Shown here: piece after piece, positions 8,648 to 17,944 of the stretch
How positions within the stretch are numbered: the stretch's first letter is position 1
Layout: each line of letters begins with the position of its first letter
Assembly (NCBI GenBank): GCA_041397765.1
Contig: JAWKWA010000016.1
Location: 24,446 to 88,445 of the forward strand
From: JAWKWA01 sp041397765
GTDB taxonomy: Bacteria > Pseudomonadota > Alphaproteobacteria > Rhizobiales > Hyphomicrobiaceae
Direction: 5' to 3'
Length of the DNA stretch: 64,000 nucleotides
Position numbers and translations under genes: made by a program
Notes under the pieces: model-generated
Database searches by the model: none
Told to the model about the DNA's origin: nothing
Seen by the model: only the letters and a program-made list of their open reading frames with translations

Positions 8648-10399
8648 ATGAGCTCTTGGGGATTTGCGTCCGCACGAACGCGAGCGCAACATGCGAAGAT
8701 CTATGGCGGCACGCTGATCTGGCTCGTCAGGCGCGGCATGCGCTATTGCCGCAAGGCCTTCGTTCTGGCGCCCATGCTCGTGGTGCTGTCGGTTGCTGCC
8801 CAAATCGCCTCGTTCCGGATGATCGCCGACGCAGTTCATCGCATCGCCGACCCGCAGAGCCGGACCATGCTCGACCGGATCTGGGCCTATCTGGCGCCGG
8901 GCGACGGCCGCACGCCCGACCTCGTGCTGATTTCGGCGATCGGCGGCCTCATGCTCGCGGCCACGACAGCGCGATACTTCGCCGGCGTCCTCGCGCTCGC
9001 GAGCCACGGACGCACCGTGTCGAGGCTCACCGAGGACGCGATGCAGAGCCTGCTCGGCGTGCGCGAGATCATACGTCACTGGACGATCAACCGGCGCTTC
9101 GACGAGGCGGCGATCATGCAGACGATCTCGATCGACTTCATGCGCTGCGGCTTCGCCATGCGCATGATCGTCCGGAACATCATCAACATGATCTACCTGG
9201 TGGCGGGCATCCTGATCATCGCCGCCCTGTCGCTGAAGCTGCTGGCGCTGATCGTGCTGGCGGGGATCATCGGCATTCTGGTGCTCTATCCGCTGAACCT
9301 GCGCAGCATGCGATACAACAACGCATTCGATGTCGAGATCAAGGAGCGGCGGCGCGTCATTCGATCGATGCTCGACCGGAGAATGGCGCCGGTAGCGAAG
9401 GGCGATGCGGAAGCAAACAGCGGCCGGGGCCGAGATGCGGAAGCCTTCGCCCGCTTCGAGAAAGTGCTCTTTCTCAGCAAGTGGCCGATCGAGGCTGCCG
9501 ACTACCTGCTCAACCTGATGTTCATGCTGCTGGTCGTCGGCTTCCTGGTGATCAGCGGCACGGACAATCATCACCTGCTCACGGCGCAGAGCCTGCTCCT
9601 GCTGTTCCTCGCCGTTCGCTACACCTATCTCGGCCAGCAGGGCATCCTCGTCACGCTCACCTCGATCAACCGCTTCTTCTCGTCGATCATCCGCACCAAG
9701 TCGTTCCTGTCCTTTCTCGAAGACCAGGATCTGGCAGGCGCCGACGGCCGGTCTTCCCCTGTCGCGCTCGGACGGCCCCCGGCCTATCCCTGGAAAGTCT
9801 CGGACCCCCGATCGCCGAGGGCCGAGGGCACACTGGCCGCCGGCGAGGTCTATCTGGTCGCCGAACCGGTGCGGAATGTGCCGACACTGCTTTTCCGCCT
9901 GCTCTCCTTCGTCGTCGCGCGCCGGCACGAGTTTGCGGGGAATTATCTCGCCGGCGAGGCAGGACCGGTCGAGGCCGACATTGGCGGGGCGCCTGACGGC
10001 GCGCCCGTGCGCTGGATCGAGGACGCGATCGCCGCATCGCGGAGCGGCCAGAAATCGCAGTGGCGGCAGCTTCTCATCGAGCTCGACCGGCAGGCCGAGA
10101 CTTCGGGCAACGTCGTCGTCACACAGCAGGCGGCGCTGCTCAATCTGCCGGCCGACCTCATGGCGGCGCTTCGGCAGAGACTGGGCGCGAAGATCCTGAT
10201 CATGACCGCGCCATGGAGCGGGCCGCTCAGACAAAGCCGCAATTTCGATTGGCTACTCGTGTGCAACGGCGAAACCGTCGCGTTCGCGGGCCGGCGCGAA
10301 GACCTCGACGATGCTCAATGGGCCAATGCCCAGGCACTCTACGCCGCCGAGCCGGAGCCGCCTGCCGATCTCGATGAGGACGATTCCCAGCTCATCTAG
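8648..10399 (+). CDS. ABC-exporter-like membrane protein with degenerate nucleotide-binding domain
   Basis: A 583-residue protein laid out like an ABC exporter half-transporter: hydrophobic segments near residues 38-58, 98-120, 178-220 and 280-305 (with RNIINMIYLVAGILIIAALS as one helix), then a soluble C-terminal domain from about residue 395. In that domain GEVYLVAEPVRNVPTLLFRLL occupies the position of a Walker A region (GEVVALVGxSGxGKST-type), but the Gly-Lys-Ser/Thr loop is gone. ILIMTAPW followed by FDWLLVCNGETVAFAGRRED resembles the tail of an NBD after the H-loop. No LSGGQ signature or Walker B DE is visible. It is therefore probably not an ATPase. The start ATG is preceded by only a weak ribosome binding site. 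It follows the GT4 gene by 252 bases on the same strand. Confidence 0.6.
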   Translation: MSSWGFASARTRAQHAKIYGGTLIWLVRRGMRYCRKAFVLAPMLVVLSVAAQIASFRMIADAVHRIADPQSRTMLDRIWAYLAPGDGRTPDLVLISAIGGLMLAATTARYFAGVLALASHGRTVSRLTEDAMQSLLGVREIIRHWTINRRFDEAAIMQTISIDFMRCGFAMRMIVRNIINMIYLVAGILIIAALSLKLLALIVLAGIIGILVLYPLNLRSMRYNNAFDVEIKERRRVIRSMLDRRMAPVAKGDAEANSGRGRDAEAFARFEKVLFLSKWPIEAADYLLNLMFMLLVVGFLVISGTDNHHLLTAQSLLLLFLAVRYTYLGQQGILVTLTSINRFFSSIIRTKSFLSFLEDQDLAGADGRSSPVALGRPPAYPWKVSDPRSPRAEGTLAAGEVYLVAEPVRNVPTLLFRLLSFVVARRHEFAGNYLAGEAGPVEADIGGAPDGAPVRWIEDAIAASRSGQKSQWRQLLIELDRQAETSGNVVVTQQAALLNLPADLMAALRQRLGAKILIMTAPWSGPLRQSRNFDWLLVCNGETVAFAGRREDLDDAQWANAQALYAAEPEPPADLDEDDSQLI

Positions 10400-10475
10400 A
10401 GGTTTTCACGATTCCGACATTTGCTCTCACGGGTTCTGAAACGGGATGCAAATGTCGGAATCGAACCACCAGCAG
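10395..10475. repeat. Dispersed palindromic repeat, family R2, copy 1
   Basis: Immediately after the ABC-like gene lies an inverted repeat with perfect 15-base arms, GATTCCGACATTTGC at 10410-10424 and its complement at 10448-10462, separated by 23 bases. A closely similar element, including the central GTTCTGAAA and the outer CTAG-like ends, occurs at 55327-55406. It may act as a transcription terminator or an mRNA-stabilising structure. There is no long T tract. Confidence 0.75.
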
Positions 10476-10534
10476 GCCGCTGCAAGACCTTCGAGCCGGG
10501 TCGGCGAGGAGGCTCCCACGCCTTGTCCTATAGT

Positions 10535-10585
10535 CTGATCCACGCCTTCGATGCTGGCGTGGACGCTCGCATCGAAGGCGATCAG
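10535..10585. repeat. Dispersed palindromic repeat, family R1, single copy
   Basis: The arms CTGATC..GCCTTCGATGC (10535-10554) and GCATCGAAGGC-GATCAG (10569-10585) form a near-perfect hairpin with a 14-base loop. Related sequence (TCTGATTCACGCTTTCGATGCTCG-type) is found in the tandem array at 19058-19434 and once at 31375-31424. It ends 27 bases before the ribosome binding site of the YCII gene. Confidence 0.7.
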
Positions 10586-10623
10586 GCTCCATCATGTGCA
10601 TCCAACCGTTCAGGAGCATGCCC

Positions 10624-10977
10624 ATGCCGCGCTTCGTCGCCGTCTACACGATCAGGCGGCAAGATATTGCCGCGTTCCGGGCGCGTCCGAAATCCGAGCA
10701 GGAGGCGATCGACAAGGCCGGGTTGAAAGCATGGGAGGCGTGGAGCAAGCGCAACGCTGCCGCCATCGTCGCGACCGATGTCATGGTGGGCAAGACGATG
10801 CGCGTCACCCGAACAGGAACAGCCGACGCCGAGAACCAGATCGCCGGCTTCGTGATCGTCGAAGCCGCCGATATGGCTGCCGCGGCCGACCTCTTCAAGG
10901 ACCACCCGCACATCACCGTGTTTCCCGGCGATGGCATCGACGTCATGCCGGTCGTGACGGGACCGCCAGAGTCGTAG
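10624..10977 (+). CDS. YCII-related domain protein
   Basis: A small cytoplasmic protein of 117 residues resembling YCII/DGPF-type ferredoxin-like dimeric proteins. It has a beta strand at the start (PRFVAVYTIRR), a central helix rich in Ala/Lys/Trp, IAGFVIVEAADMAAAADLF and a C-terminal HPHITVFPGDGIDVMPV, which fits the alpha-beta fold and terminal strand of the family. The ATG at 10624 is chosen over the one at 10594 because AGGAG lies seven bases upstream of it. Role unknown; relatives are found as putative enzymes or fused to sigma factors. Confidence 0.6.
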   Translation: MPRFVAVYTIRRQDIAAFRARPKSEQEAIDKAGLKAWEAWSKRNAAAIVATDVMVGKTMRVTRTGTADAENQIAGFVIVEAADMAAAADLFKDHPHITVFPGDGIDVMPVVTGPPES

Positions 10978-11156
10978 CCATTCGGCTGCACAACCGGCGC
11001 CGCAAGCGTCGGAGCCAACTCCTGGGAGGTTCCTCCGGCACCCGATCGGCGCGACCATCGGCTGCCACAATAGGTCACTGGTTTTCCCATCCGGCGCGTT
11101 GCCGGTCGAGGGATGCCGGCCAGGCTCCAACCGGACATCGCAGCGTCACCTGCGGC

Positions 11157-12164
11157 TCATCCGCCGATCTCGAGCACGATCTTGCCGGACATGCCGCCAG
11201 CCTCGAGCCGAGCGTGAGCGTCTGCCGCCCTGGCCAGCGGAAAGGTCTCGGCTACCGTCACGCGCAGCTCGCCACCGGCCAGCCGGGGCATCAGGCGCTG
11301 GACGATGCCGGCCTGAAGGCGCAGCCGGTCCTCGAGGCCGAACCACAAGGGAGTCAGCATCATCACATTGTGGATCGTCAGGTTGCGATTGTAGGCACTG
11401 AGGTCACCGTCATCGGCGGGCGTCCCCATCAGGGTGACCACCCGGCCATAGGGCGCGACGGCCGCGAAGGTGCGTTGCAGGACCTGCGGGCCGACATTGT
11501 CGAACGCGACGTCGACGCCGCGGCCACCCGTCCAGTCCTCTGCCGCCGCCACGAAATCCTCGTCGCGATAGTTGATGGAGCGCTCGCATCCGAGCGCTTC
11601 TACGAGCGCCGCCTTGTCGCCGGTGCTGACGGTTGCCGCGATGCGCGCGCCCTCGAGCCGTGCGATCTGTATGGCCATCTGGCCGGTGCCACCTGCGCCG
11701 CCGTGAACGAGCACCTGCTCGCCCGCACGCACGGCCGCGCGCTCAACGATCGCCTCCCAAGCCGTGATCGCCACCAGCGGGAATGCAGCGGCCTCGCGCA
11801 TTTCCACGGCGTCGGGCAGGGGCGTGAGCAAGGCCTCGGGCACGACCGAAAACTCGGCATAGGTTCCCGGCGCGCCGCCGATACCGCCATAGCAGAAGCA
11901 GACCCTGTCGCCGGGCTTGACAGATGTCACGGTGCTGCCGACAGCCTCGACCACGCCGGCACCGTCGTGTCCGAGCACGACCGGGCCGTCCGACGCGATG
12001 TAGGTGCCAAGTGCCCGGAAGAAAGTGTCGGCGGGATTGAGCCCCGCCGCGCGCATGCGGACAAGAACGTCGGACGGCCCCTTCGGCCAGCCGATCTCGA
12101 TTTCGCGCGGCTGCAGCATCTGCGGACCGCCCACACCCGTCATCACCATGGCCATCGCGCGCAT
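11157..12164 (-). CDS. Zinc-free NADPH:quinone oxidoreductase-like MDR protein
   Basis: A 335-residue medium-chain dehydrogenase/reductase. It has the GroES-like N-terminal fold with AAGLNPADTFFR and VLGHDGAGVVEAVG, then the NADPH-binding motif VHGGAGGTGQMAIQIA and the DVAFDNVG substrate-site segment typical of quinone oxidoreductase-like proteins. Structural zinc cysteines are not evident. It probably reduces quinones or enones with NADPH; the true substrate is not decidable. GGAG lies seven bases before the ATG. It is monocistronic as far as seen, on the minus strand between two plus-strand genes. Confidence 0.85.
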   Translation of the reverse strand: MRAMAMVMTGVGGPQMLQPREIEIGWPKGPSDVLVRMRAAGLNPADTFFRALGTYIASDGPVVLGHDGAGVVEAVGSTVTSVKPGDRVCFCYGGIGGAPGTYAEFSVVPEALLTPLPDAVEMREAAAFPLVAITAWEAIVERAAVRAGEQVLVHGGAGGTGQMAIQIARLEGARIAATVSTGDKAALVEALGCERSINYRDEDFVAAAEDWTGGRGVDVAFDNVGPQVLQRTFAAVAPYGRVVTLMGTPADDGDLSAYNRNLTIHNVMMLTPLWFGLEDRLRLQAGIVQRLMPRLAGGELRVTVAETFPLARAADAHARLEAGGMSGKIVLEIGG

Positions 12165-12437
12165 CAGTCGGCTCCATCAGTTCCCTGGCAACGCCTCCAT
12201 GCCGACTTCTGCGCGCCAACGACGCCCCGATCCCGATCAGATCGTCGGCACAAGACTGGGCCGCGCAGCCGGCCTCTGTCACATGGTGCAAACTATGCGA
12301 GCCGCTGAAGTGTCAAGAAAATTCCATGAACGGCCTCTCCGTGCTCAGGTCGCCGGGTCATCTATCGCAGGCGTCGGTCGGGCAAGCTTGGTCAAGGCCG
12401 CGACATCGTCGATTTCGATGGCACTACCTTTGACCTT

Positions 12438-12791
12438 CTAGGGCACAAGTGAAGCGAACGAGCGTGACAACAGCTCGGGAGGCATGCCGGGTCGAGAGGC
12501 CAGGACTTTCTTCGCGAAGGGCAGCTCAAAGCGGTCAGCGCCACCGGGTTCTCGCCGGTGTGCCAATAGCCAGTTGGCGAGGCGCTCGAGGCCGGTCCTG
12601 AGTTTTTGGTTTTTCAGCTCCTTCATGACCACGCGATAAGAGTCCGCGAGATCCGATGCGAGACAACGCCCGAATGCGGGATCCTCAGCGAAAGCCCGCC
12701 TCACCAAATCGGCAAGTAGCAGGAGAATTCTCGCGGCAGACAGTGATCGCGCGGATTTCAGATAGACCCGATCGAGCACGACAGCTGCCAT
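12438..12791 (-). pseudogene. Crp/Fnr-family regulator fragment
   Basis: About 117 residues match only the C-terminal half of a Crp/Fnr-type regulator: the dimerisation helix (SYRVVMKELKNQKLRTGLERLANWLL), then ELPFAKKVLASRPGMPPELLSRSF, which is the usual winged-helix DNA-binding domain including the recognition helix. The cyclic-nucleotide-like effector domain is absent. Upstream of the AAVVLD segment the frame loses similarity and no frame restores it clearly. No ribosome binding site precedes the ATG at 12791. I read it as a truncated remnant, although expression as a short DNA-binding peptide cannot be excluded. Confidence 0.6.
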
Positions 12792-13272
12792 GATGAAGCA
12801 CAGATGATTGCCGAGATTGCCACTACCCCTCGCGTCTTGACGCGCTTGCCAAAGCCCACTCCGCGTGCCCGTCTCGCGATGTAGGCGGCAATCTTGGACA
12901 GGTCGTGCGCGGCCAGACCATTCCCGAATTCGCGGAGGCTTTGACACGGCTGGAGGCGGCATCGGTTGCCGCCGAGCCTGACGAGACGCGGTACGGCTTC
13001 CACGTCGTCCCGATCGTCAATCCCTTCATCCGAATGTCCGCAGACGGCAAGTGGCCGGCCGACATTTGGCTGCGTCGGAACTGCCGCTTCTTGTCGTCCA
13101 TGGATTTGTCCAACAGACATCGACAGCCGTCTCAATTCGATGGCGGCCATGGAACGCCGCCGGGCGCGGCGAGTTACAGCCCTGACAAGCAGTTGATGGA
13201 TCGCCGGCGCAACAGACGCAGTCTCTCTACGGAAGAGGCCAGCCGCGTCGGCACAGTAAGCAAGGGCTTTCG
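12792..13272. other. Gene-poor stretch upstream of the Crp/Fnr fragment
   Basis: No frame here is convincingly coding. Overlapping ORFs on both strands carry short protein-like patches (for example TIPEFAEALTRLEAASVAAE on the plus strand), but no domain is recognisable and there is no ribosome binding site. It is likely decayed sequence, including the lost N-terminal half of the regulator. Confidence 0.4.
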
Positions 13273-14430
13273 ATGGCGTCCCGCAAGCCGATAAAGAAAT
13301 CGCGCGTCAAGAACGGTTCCGGTCTGCATTCCGAGCCCGTTGCCTTTCTCAAATCGCGCCACGAGGCAGTCCGCCAAAGTGCCGGCGAGATGGGCACATT
13401 CTCGATCAACAGGGAGAACCTCGAGAAGCTGCGCAGCTTTGGACTATTGTGGCTGTCTCTCGTCGATTTGAAATCGGAGTTCGTCTATCCTGCGCTCCAG
13501 CAGGAAAACCACTCCGAGCTGATCGAGGATGTCATCATCGAGAGCGATCTGGTGACATTGCTCCTGGCGGATCTGGCGAGCCGCAGACTCGATGATCCAT
13601 GGTTTCCGGCTGTCGTTCGCGCGCTGTTGAAGCATGCGCGCAGCGTGATCGACCTCGAGGAGAGCGATCCTGACGGCGTTTTTTCGACAAGCAGGACGGC
13701 GGAAGCGGACCTGAAGGAGCTTCGCGCCGTGCTGTCCAGCAAATCCGGAGCAGAGAATTCTGCCGAGGATGACTTCCGCGAACCCAGTCCCCGCTATCTG
13801 CGTGGCGGGACATCAACACGGTCGAAGGAGAATGACATGCGCGGTTACGAACGAGAGCGAGACGAAAGGGGCCGGTTCGTCGAGGACGACGATCATCGCG
13901 GCCGCCGCTTTGGCTCGCAAGGCCTTGGGCGCCATCGCGACGATCATGACGACGAGCACAGGCGCGACATGTACGAGAGCGACCGCGGCTATCGCAGCAG
14001 CAGCTACGAGCGGGACGATGATAGCTGGCATCGCGGTCGTCATGACGACGACGACGACCGCAGATACGGCTACGGTCAAGCTTCTCGCCGCAACGACGAC
14101 GATCGCCGCCGGTCGCGCTATCGTGAGGACGACGACTATCGCGGCAGCCGCCGCGGCAGCGGATGGTATGGCGATTCCGAAGGCCATTCCCGTGCCGCTC
14201 AGCGCGGCTGGGACAATCCCGATCACGGCCGCAGCGGTTGGTTCGGCGATTCCGAAGGGCATTCACGCGCCTCCGAGCGCGGCTGGGACAACCCCGATCA
14301 CGGTCGTAGCGGTTGGTTCGGCGATCATGAGGGCCACTCGAGAGCCTCGCAACGTGGCTGGGATGATCGTCGCAGAAGCGACCGGTACCGTGACGAAGAT
14401 GACGACTACCGTCGTCGGCGGCGTTACTAG
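13273..14430 (+). CDS. Hemerythrin-like N-terminal domain fused to Arg/Asp-rich tail with GDSEGHS repeats
   Basis: A 385-residue protein. Residues 1-150 resemble a hemerythrin/HHE-like four-helix bundle (LKSRHEAVRQSAGEMG, FVYPALQQE), though the metal ligands are incomplete by eye. Residues 180-385 are highly charged, mostly Arg, Asp, Tyr and Gly, and contain three tandem units of about 26 residues of the form W-[FY]-GD-[SH]-EGHSRA-[AS]-[QE]-RGWD. Such WFGDSEGHS-type units are known from stress-induced proteins of alphaproteobacteria, similar in style to KGG-repeat stress proteins. The neighbour is a DUF892 protein, another stress-associated family. No signal peptide is seen. The exact role is unknown. 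Confidence 0.65.
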   Translation: MASRKPIKKSRVKNGSGLHSEPVAFLKSRHEAVRQSAGEMGTFSINRENLEKLRSFGLLWLSLVDLKSEFVYPALQQENHSELIEDVIIESDLVTLLLADLASRRLDDPWFPAVVRALLKHARSVIDLEESDPDGVFSTSRTAEADLKELRAVLSSKSGAENSAEDDFREPSPRYLRGGTSTRSKENDMRGYERERDERGRFVEDDDHRGRRFGSQGLGRHRDDHDDEHRRDMYESDRGYRSSSYERDDDSWHRGRHDDDDDRRYGYGQASRRNDDDRRRSRYREDDDYRGSRRGSGWYGDSEGHSRAAQRGWDNPDHGRSGWFGDSEGHSRASERGWDNPDHGRSGWFGDHEGHSRASQRGWDDRRRSDRYRDEDDDYRRRRRY

Positions 14431-14547
14431 CGGTCCGATGCCGACATTCGATGGTGTTTGCCGAATCCATGCGGGCCAATAGCCCTTTCGGCCCACAATA
14501 CCGGCGCTGCAGCACCGATCAGAGAACTCGACGAGTGGAGAAGCATC

Positions 14548-15051
14548 ATGGCGCTGTTCTCGAGTGACATCAAGAATCTCGACGATCTTTTCGTTCACAC
14601 GCTGAAAGACATGTATTACGCGGAGAACAGAATCTCCAAGTCGCTGCCGAACATGATCTCGAAGGCCTCGGATGAGAAGCTTCGCAACGGCTTCGAGAAG
14701 CATCTCGACGAGACCCGCAGCCATGTCGAGCGTCTCGATCGGGTGTTCGGCCTCATCGACCAGGCTCCGGAAGGCCTCGACTGTCCTGCCATCGACGGCA
14801 TCATAGACGAGGCCGAGCAGGTAGCCAGCGAGGTCGGCGACAACAATGTGCTCGACGCCGCATTGATTGCCTCGGCACAGGCCGTCGAGCACTACGAAAT
14901 CACGCGCTATGGTTCCCTGGTCAGCTGGGCAAAGCAGCTCGGCCATGAGGAGGTCGCCAACCTGCTCCACCAGACCCTCGAAGAGGAGCGGGCGACAGAC
15001 GAAAAGCTGACTCAGCTCGCCAAGTCTTCGATCAATCGCAGCGCTCAATAG
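14548..15051 (+). CDS. DUF892 / YciE-YciF family ferritin-like protein
   Basis: A 167-residue four-helix protein with the family opening LFVHTLKDMYYAENRI and helices carrying Glu/His pairs (KHLDETRSHVERL, AVEHYEITRYGSL, LLHQTLEEERATDEKL) that form the di-iron site in YciF/YciE. The length matches the family. It is stress-associated; a ferroxidase-like or catalase-like role is proposed for relatives. GGAG lies seven bases before the ATG at 14548, so the longer upstream ORF start is rejected. It follows the hemerythrin-like gene by about 117 bases and could share its regulation. Confidence 0.9.
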   Translation: MALFSSDIKNLDDLFVHTLKDMYYAENRISKSLPNMISKASDEKLRNGFEKHLDETRSHVERLDRVFGLIDQAPEGLDCPAIDGIIDEAEQVASEVGDNNVLDAALIASAQAVEHYEITRYGSLVSWAKQLGHEEVANLLHQTLEEERATDEKLTQLAKSSINRSAQ

Positions 15052-15441
15052 GGCCGGTCGGCCATGCACCACCCCTGTCCCGGTCCGCCCGAATGTATCG
15101 CGGATCGGGACACGGGTGCATCCGGCTCGATGCGCAGTTGAAGTTGATCGGGGGGAAGTGCCATCTCGCTGCCGCCGACCGCGATGCGCGTTTGAGATGG
15201 GCGGCGACAACGCTGCAGACCACGCGATCCGGCCATTGGCGCCCGGGCGCATGAAGTCTCACGACCGTTGTCAAGTTGCCACCCGTCGGCAATCCCCTAT
15301 CGCCGGCGACGATGGTCGTACGCGGTGCGCCGACCGCACGTTGACATGTCGGGCCGAGGCATCGCGAACTTTTCGATGTCTGCCGCGTTTGGCACACAAG
15401 ATAGTGTGGCTGCATCGGCCGCCAGCACCCGGTTTTGCGTC
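15052..15441. other. Intergenic region upstream of ku
   Basis: About 390 bases with no supported gene. It presumably holds the promoter of the ku-ligD unit. No clear terminator or operator was recognised. Confidence 0.4.
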
Positions 15442-16329
15442 ATGGCCAAACGACATCGCGCCTATTGGAAGGGCTATTTGCGCCTCAGCCTCGTCACCAT
15501 CGGGGTGGAAGTCTTCAGCGCCGTCGAAAGCAAGAGCGAGATCAGCTTCCGCCAGATCCACAAGCCCTCGGGCAAGCGCGTCAATTACGAGAAGGTGGTG
15601 CAGGGCGTCGGTAAGGTGGAAAGCGCCGATATTGCCAAGGGCTTCGAGGTCGATACCGACACCTATGTGATCCTCGAGTCCGAAGAGATCGACGCCTTGA
15701 AGCTGGAGAGCAAGAAGACCATCGACCTCGTGCAGTTCGTCGATGCCAAGGAGATCGACTACCGTTTCTTCGAGCGTCCCTACTTCGTGGCGCCTGCCGA
15801 CGCGCTGGCGGGCGAGGGCTATGTCGTGATCCGCGACGCCCTCGCAAAGACTGGCAAAGTCGGGCTGGCGCAGATCACGATCGGCGGGCGTGAGTGGCTG
15901 GTGGCGCTGGCGCCGATCGGCGACGGCCTCGTCATGGAGATGCTGCGCTACGTCGACGAGTTGCGCGACCCGGCCGATTTCTTCACCGAGGTGCCAACGG
16001 CCAAGCCGCAAAAGGAGATGGTCGATCTCGCCTCACAACTCATCACGCAGAAGAGCTCGCCGTTCAGGGCGGATGCCTACCGCAACCACTACCAGGACGC
16101 GCTGAAGGCGCTGGTGCAGGACAAGATGCGCGGTGCCAAGGTAGTGGCGCACGATGGGAGCGCGCGGCCGAGCGGCACCAACGTGATCGATCTGATGGAA
16201 GCCTTGAAGAAGAGCATCGGACAACCGGCCAATCCTGCGCCGCAATCACCGACCTCCCCGGCCGAGAAACCTTCGAAAAAGGCCCCCGCAGCCAAAGCCA
16301 CCAAACCACGTAAGCGCAAGGCCTCCTGA
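15442..16329 (+). CDS. ku: Non-homologous end joining protein Ku
   Basis: A 295-residue bacterial Ku homologue that should bind DNA double-strand ends and recruit LigD. It opens with RAYWKGYLRLSLVTIGVE, the usual bacterial Ku start, and retains the core block VNYEKVVQGVGKV, FVDAKEIDYRFFERPYFVAP, GLAQITIGGREWLVAL and the bridge-region LITQKSSPFRADAY. The C-terminus is Lys/Ala/Pro-rich, as usual for Ku proteins that contact DNA and LigD. The ATG at 15442 follows no strong ribosome binding site. It is followed after eight bases by the ligD remnants. The frame is intact, in contrast to its partner. Confidence 0.92.
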   Translation: MAKRHRAYWKGYLRLSLVTIGVEVFSAVESKSEISFRQIHKPSGKRVNYEKVVQGVGKVESADIAKGFEVDTDTYVILESEEIDALKLESKKTIDLVQFVDAKEIDYRFFERPYFVAPADALAGEGYVVIRDALAKTGKVGLAQITIGGREWLVALAPIGDGLVMEMLRYVDELRDPADFFTEVPTAKPQKEMVDLASQLITQKSSPFRADAYRNHYQDALKALVQDKMRGAKVVAHDGSARPSGTNVIDLMEALKKSIGQPANPAPQSPTSPAEKPSKKAPAAKATKPRKRKAS

Positions 16330-16337
16330 CCAGACCC

Positions 16338-17944
16338 ATGCCCCGCCGCGGCTCCCAGCTTGCCGACTACCACACGAAGCGGGATTTCGCGCGGACGGGG
16401 GAGCCGAGCGGCGTCGGGGACAACCGGGTTGCCATCAGCCCCCACTTGCGGTTCGTCATTCAGAAACACGACGCGACGCGGCTGCACTACGACCTGCGGC
16501 TCGAAATCGGCGATGTGTTCAAGTCCTGGGCTGTGACGCACGGGCTGTCGCTCGATCCCTCCGAAAAGCGCCTCGCTGTCGAGGTCGAGGACCATCCGCT
16601 GGCTTATGGCGACTTCGAGGGCACGATCCCGAAAGGCGAATATGGCGGCGGCACGGTCATGATCTGGGACCGTGGCTTCTGGGCGCCGGAAACCGATACG
16701 CCGATCCAGCAATCGCTGCGCGACGGTGAGCTGAAGCTCATCCTGGCGGGCCAGAAACTGCACGGCGGCTTTGTGCTCGTCCGCCTCAAACGTCGGTCGA
16801 GCGATCGCACCGAAAATTGGCTGATCATCAAGCATCGCGACCAGTGGGCGACGCCGGGCACAGACGACATCCTCGACCAGGACCGATCCGTAGCTTCCGG
16901 CCGAACAATGGAGACGATCGCGAACGGCAAGGGAAAGCCCGCGACGCCGTTCGTGACAACGGGTCGCGATATCGCCGCCACGGCCCAATGGGACGCCGCG
17001 ACATCGTCTCGTATCCGGCGCGAGACCGCCGCACGCAAGCAGGATGCAGGGCCGTCGATCGAAGCCCGCCTGCCACGCATGACCAATTCCGATCGCGTGC
17101 TCTGGCCGGGTGATCCTTCCATCACCAAGCGCGAGCTGGCCGAGTATCTGATCGCGGTCGCACCCCGTATGATGCGGCACCTTCACGGCCGCCCCTGCTC
17201 GCTGGTGCGTGCGCCCGACGGCATCGACGACGAGCACTTCTTTCAACGCCATCCGATGCCCGGCCAACCCGCCTCGCTCGCAACCGTGAGGCTCGACCGA
17301 CGGCACGCGCCCTACCTCGAAATCGACGACGCGCAGACGCTGGTCGATCTGGCTCAGTTCTCGGTCTGCGAGTTTCATCCCTGGAATTCGGCGCCCTTCC
17401 AACCGACCGTCCCGGGCGCCTGATCTTCGACCTCGACCCCGCACCGGATGTCGCCTTCGACACAGTGGTCGATGCCGCGCGAACAGTGCGGGACCGACTG
17501 AGCCGCCTGGGCCTGGCACCGTTCTGCAAGACAACGGGCGGCAAGGGGTTGCATGTCGTGGTGCCGCTCATCGAGGATGCTACCCTCGGCTGGGACCAGG
17601 CCAAGCTGTTTGCGCAAACCCTGGCAAGCCAACTCGCCCACGACTTTCCGGACCGCTTCCTGGTGTCGATGGCCAAGAAAAAGCGCTCTGGCCGCATCTT
17701 CATCGACTACCTGCGCAATGAGACGACGGCCACGGCGATCGCCCCGTTTTCACCTCGTGCGCGTACGGGAGCACCGGTGTCGATGCCGCTTGCATGGTCA
17801 CAGGTCCGGCACGGGCTGGACCCAATGCGGTTCACGCTGCTCACCGTGCCGCACCTCCTTTCCCGATCGACGGCCTGGGCCGAATACGAGACCGGCGCGC
17901 GCCCGCTGCGTGACGCCATCGCAAAGCTGGTCGGCGGGACATGA
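16338..17944 (+). pseudogene. ligD: LigD phosphoesterase-polymerase part, frameshifted
   Basis: Residues 1-360 read cleanly from ATG 16338. A 3'-phosphoesterase domain (RLHYDLRLEIGDVFKSW, VEDHPLAYGDFEGTIPKGEY) is followed by the start of an archaeo-eukaryotic-primase-type polymerase domain (TNSDRVLWPGDPSITKREL, CEFHPWNSAPFQ). The frame then stops at 17423, while the polymerase domain continues in another frame with RLIFDLDPAPDVAF, whose two Asp bind catalytic metal, and runs to TGA 17944. A single indel near 17410 explains this. The restored gene would be about 535 codons and would overlap the ligase part by ATGA. Either real inactivation or a sequence error. Confidence 0.8.

Noticed and set aside
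12905..13294. 129-codon plus-strand ORF
   Set aside because: Protein-like for some 60 residues but no ribosome binding site, no family, and it overlaps decayed regulator sequence; overlaps the start of the following gene.
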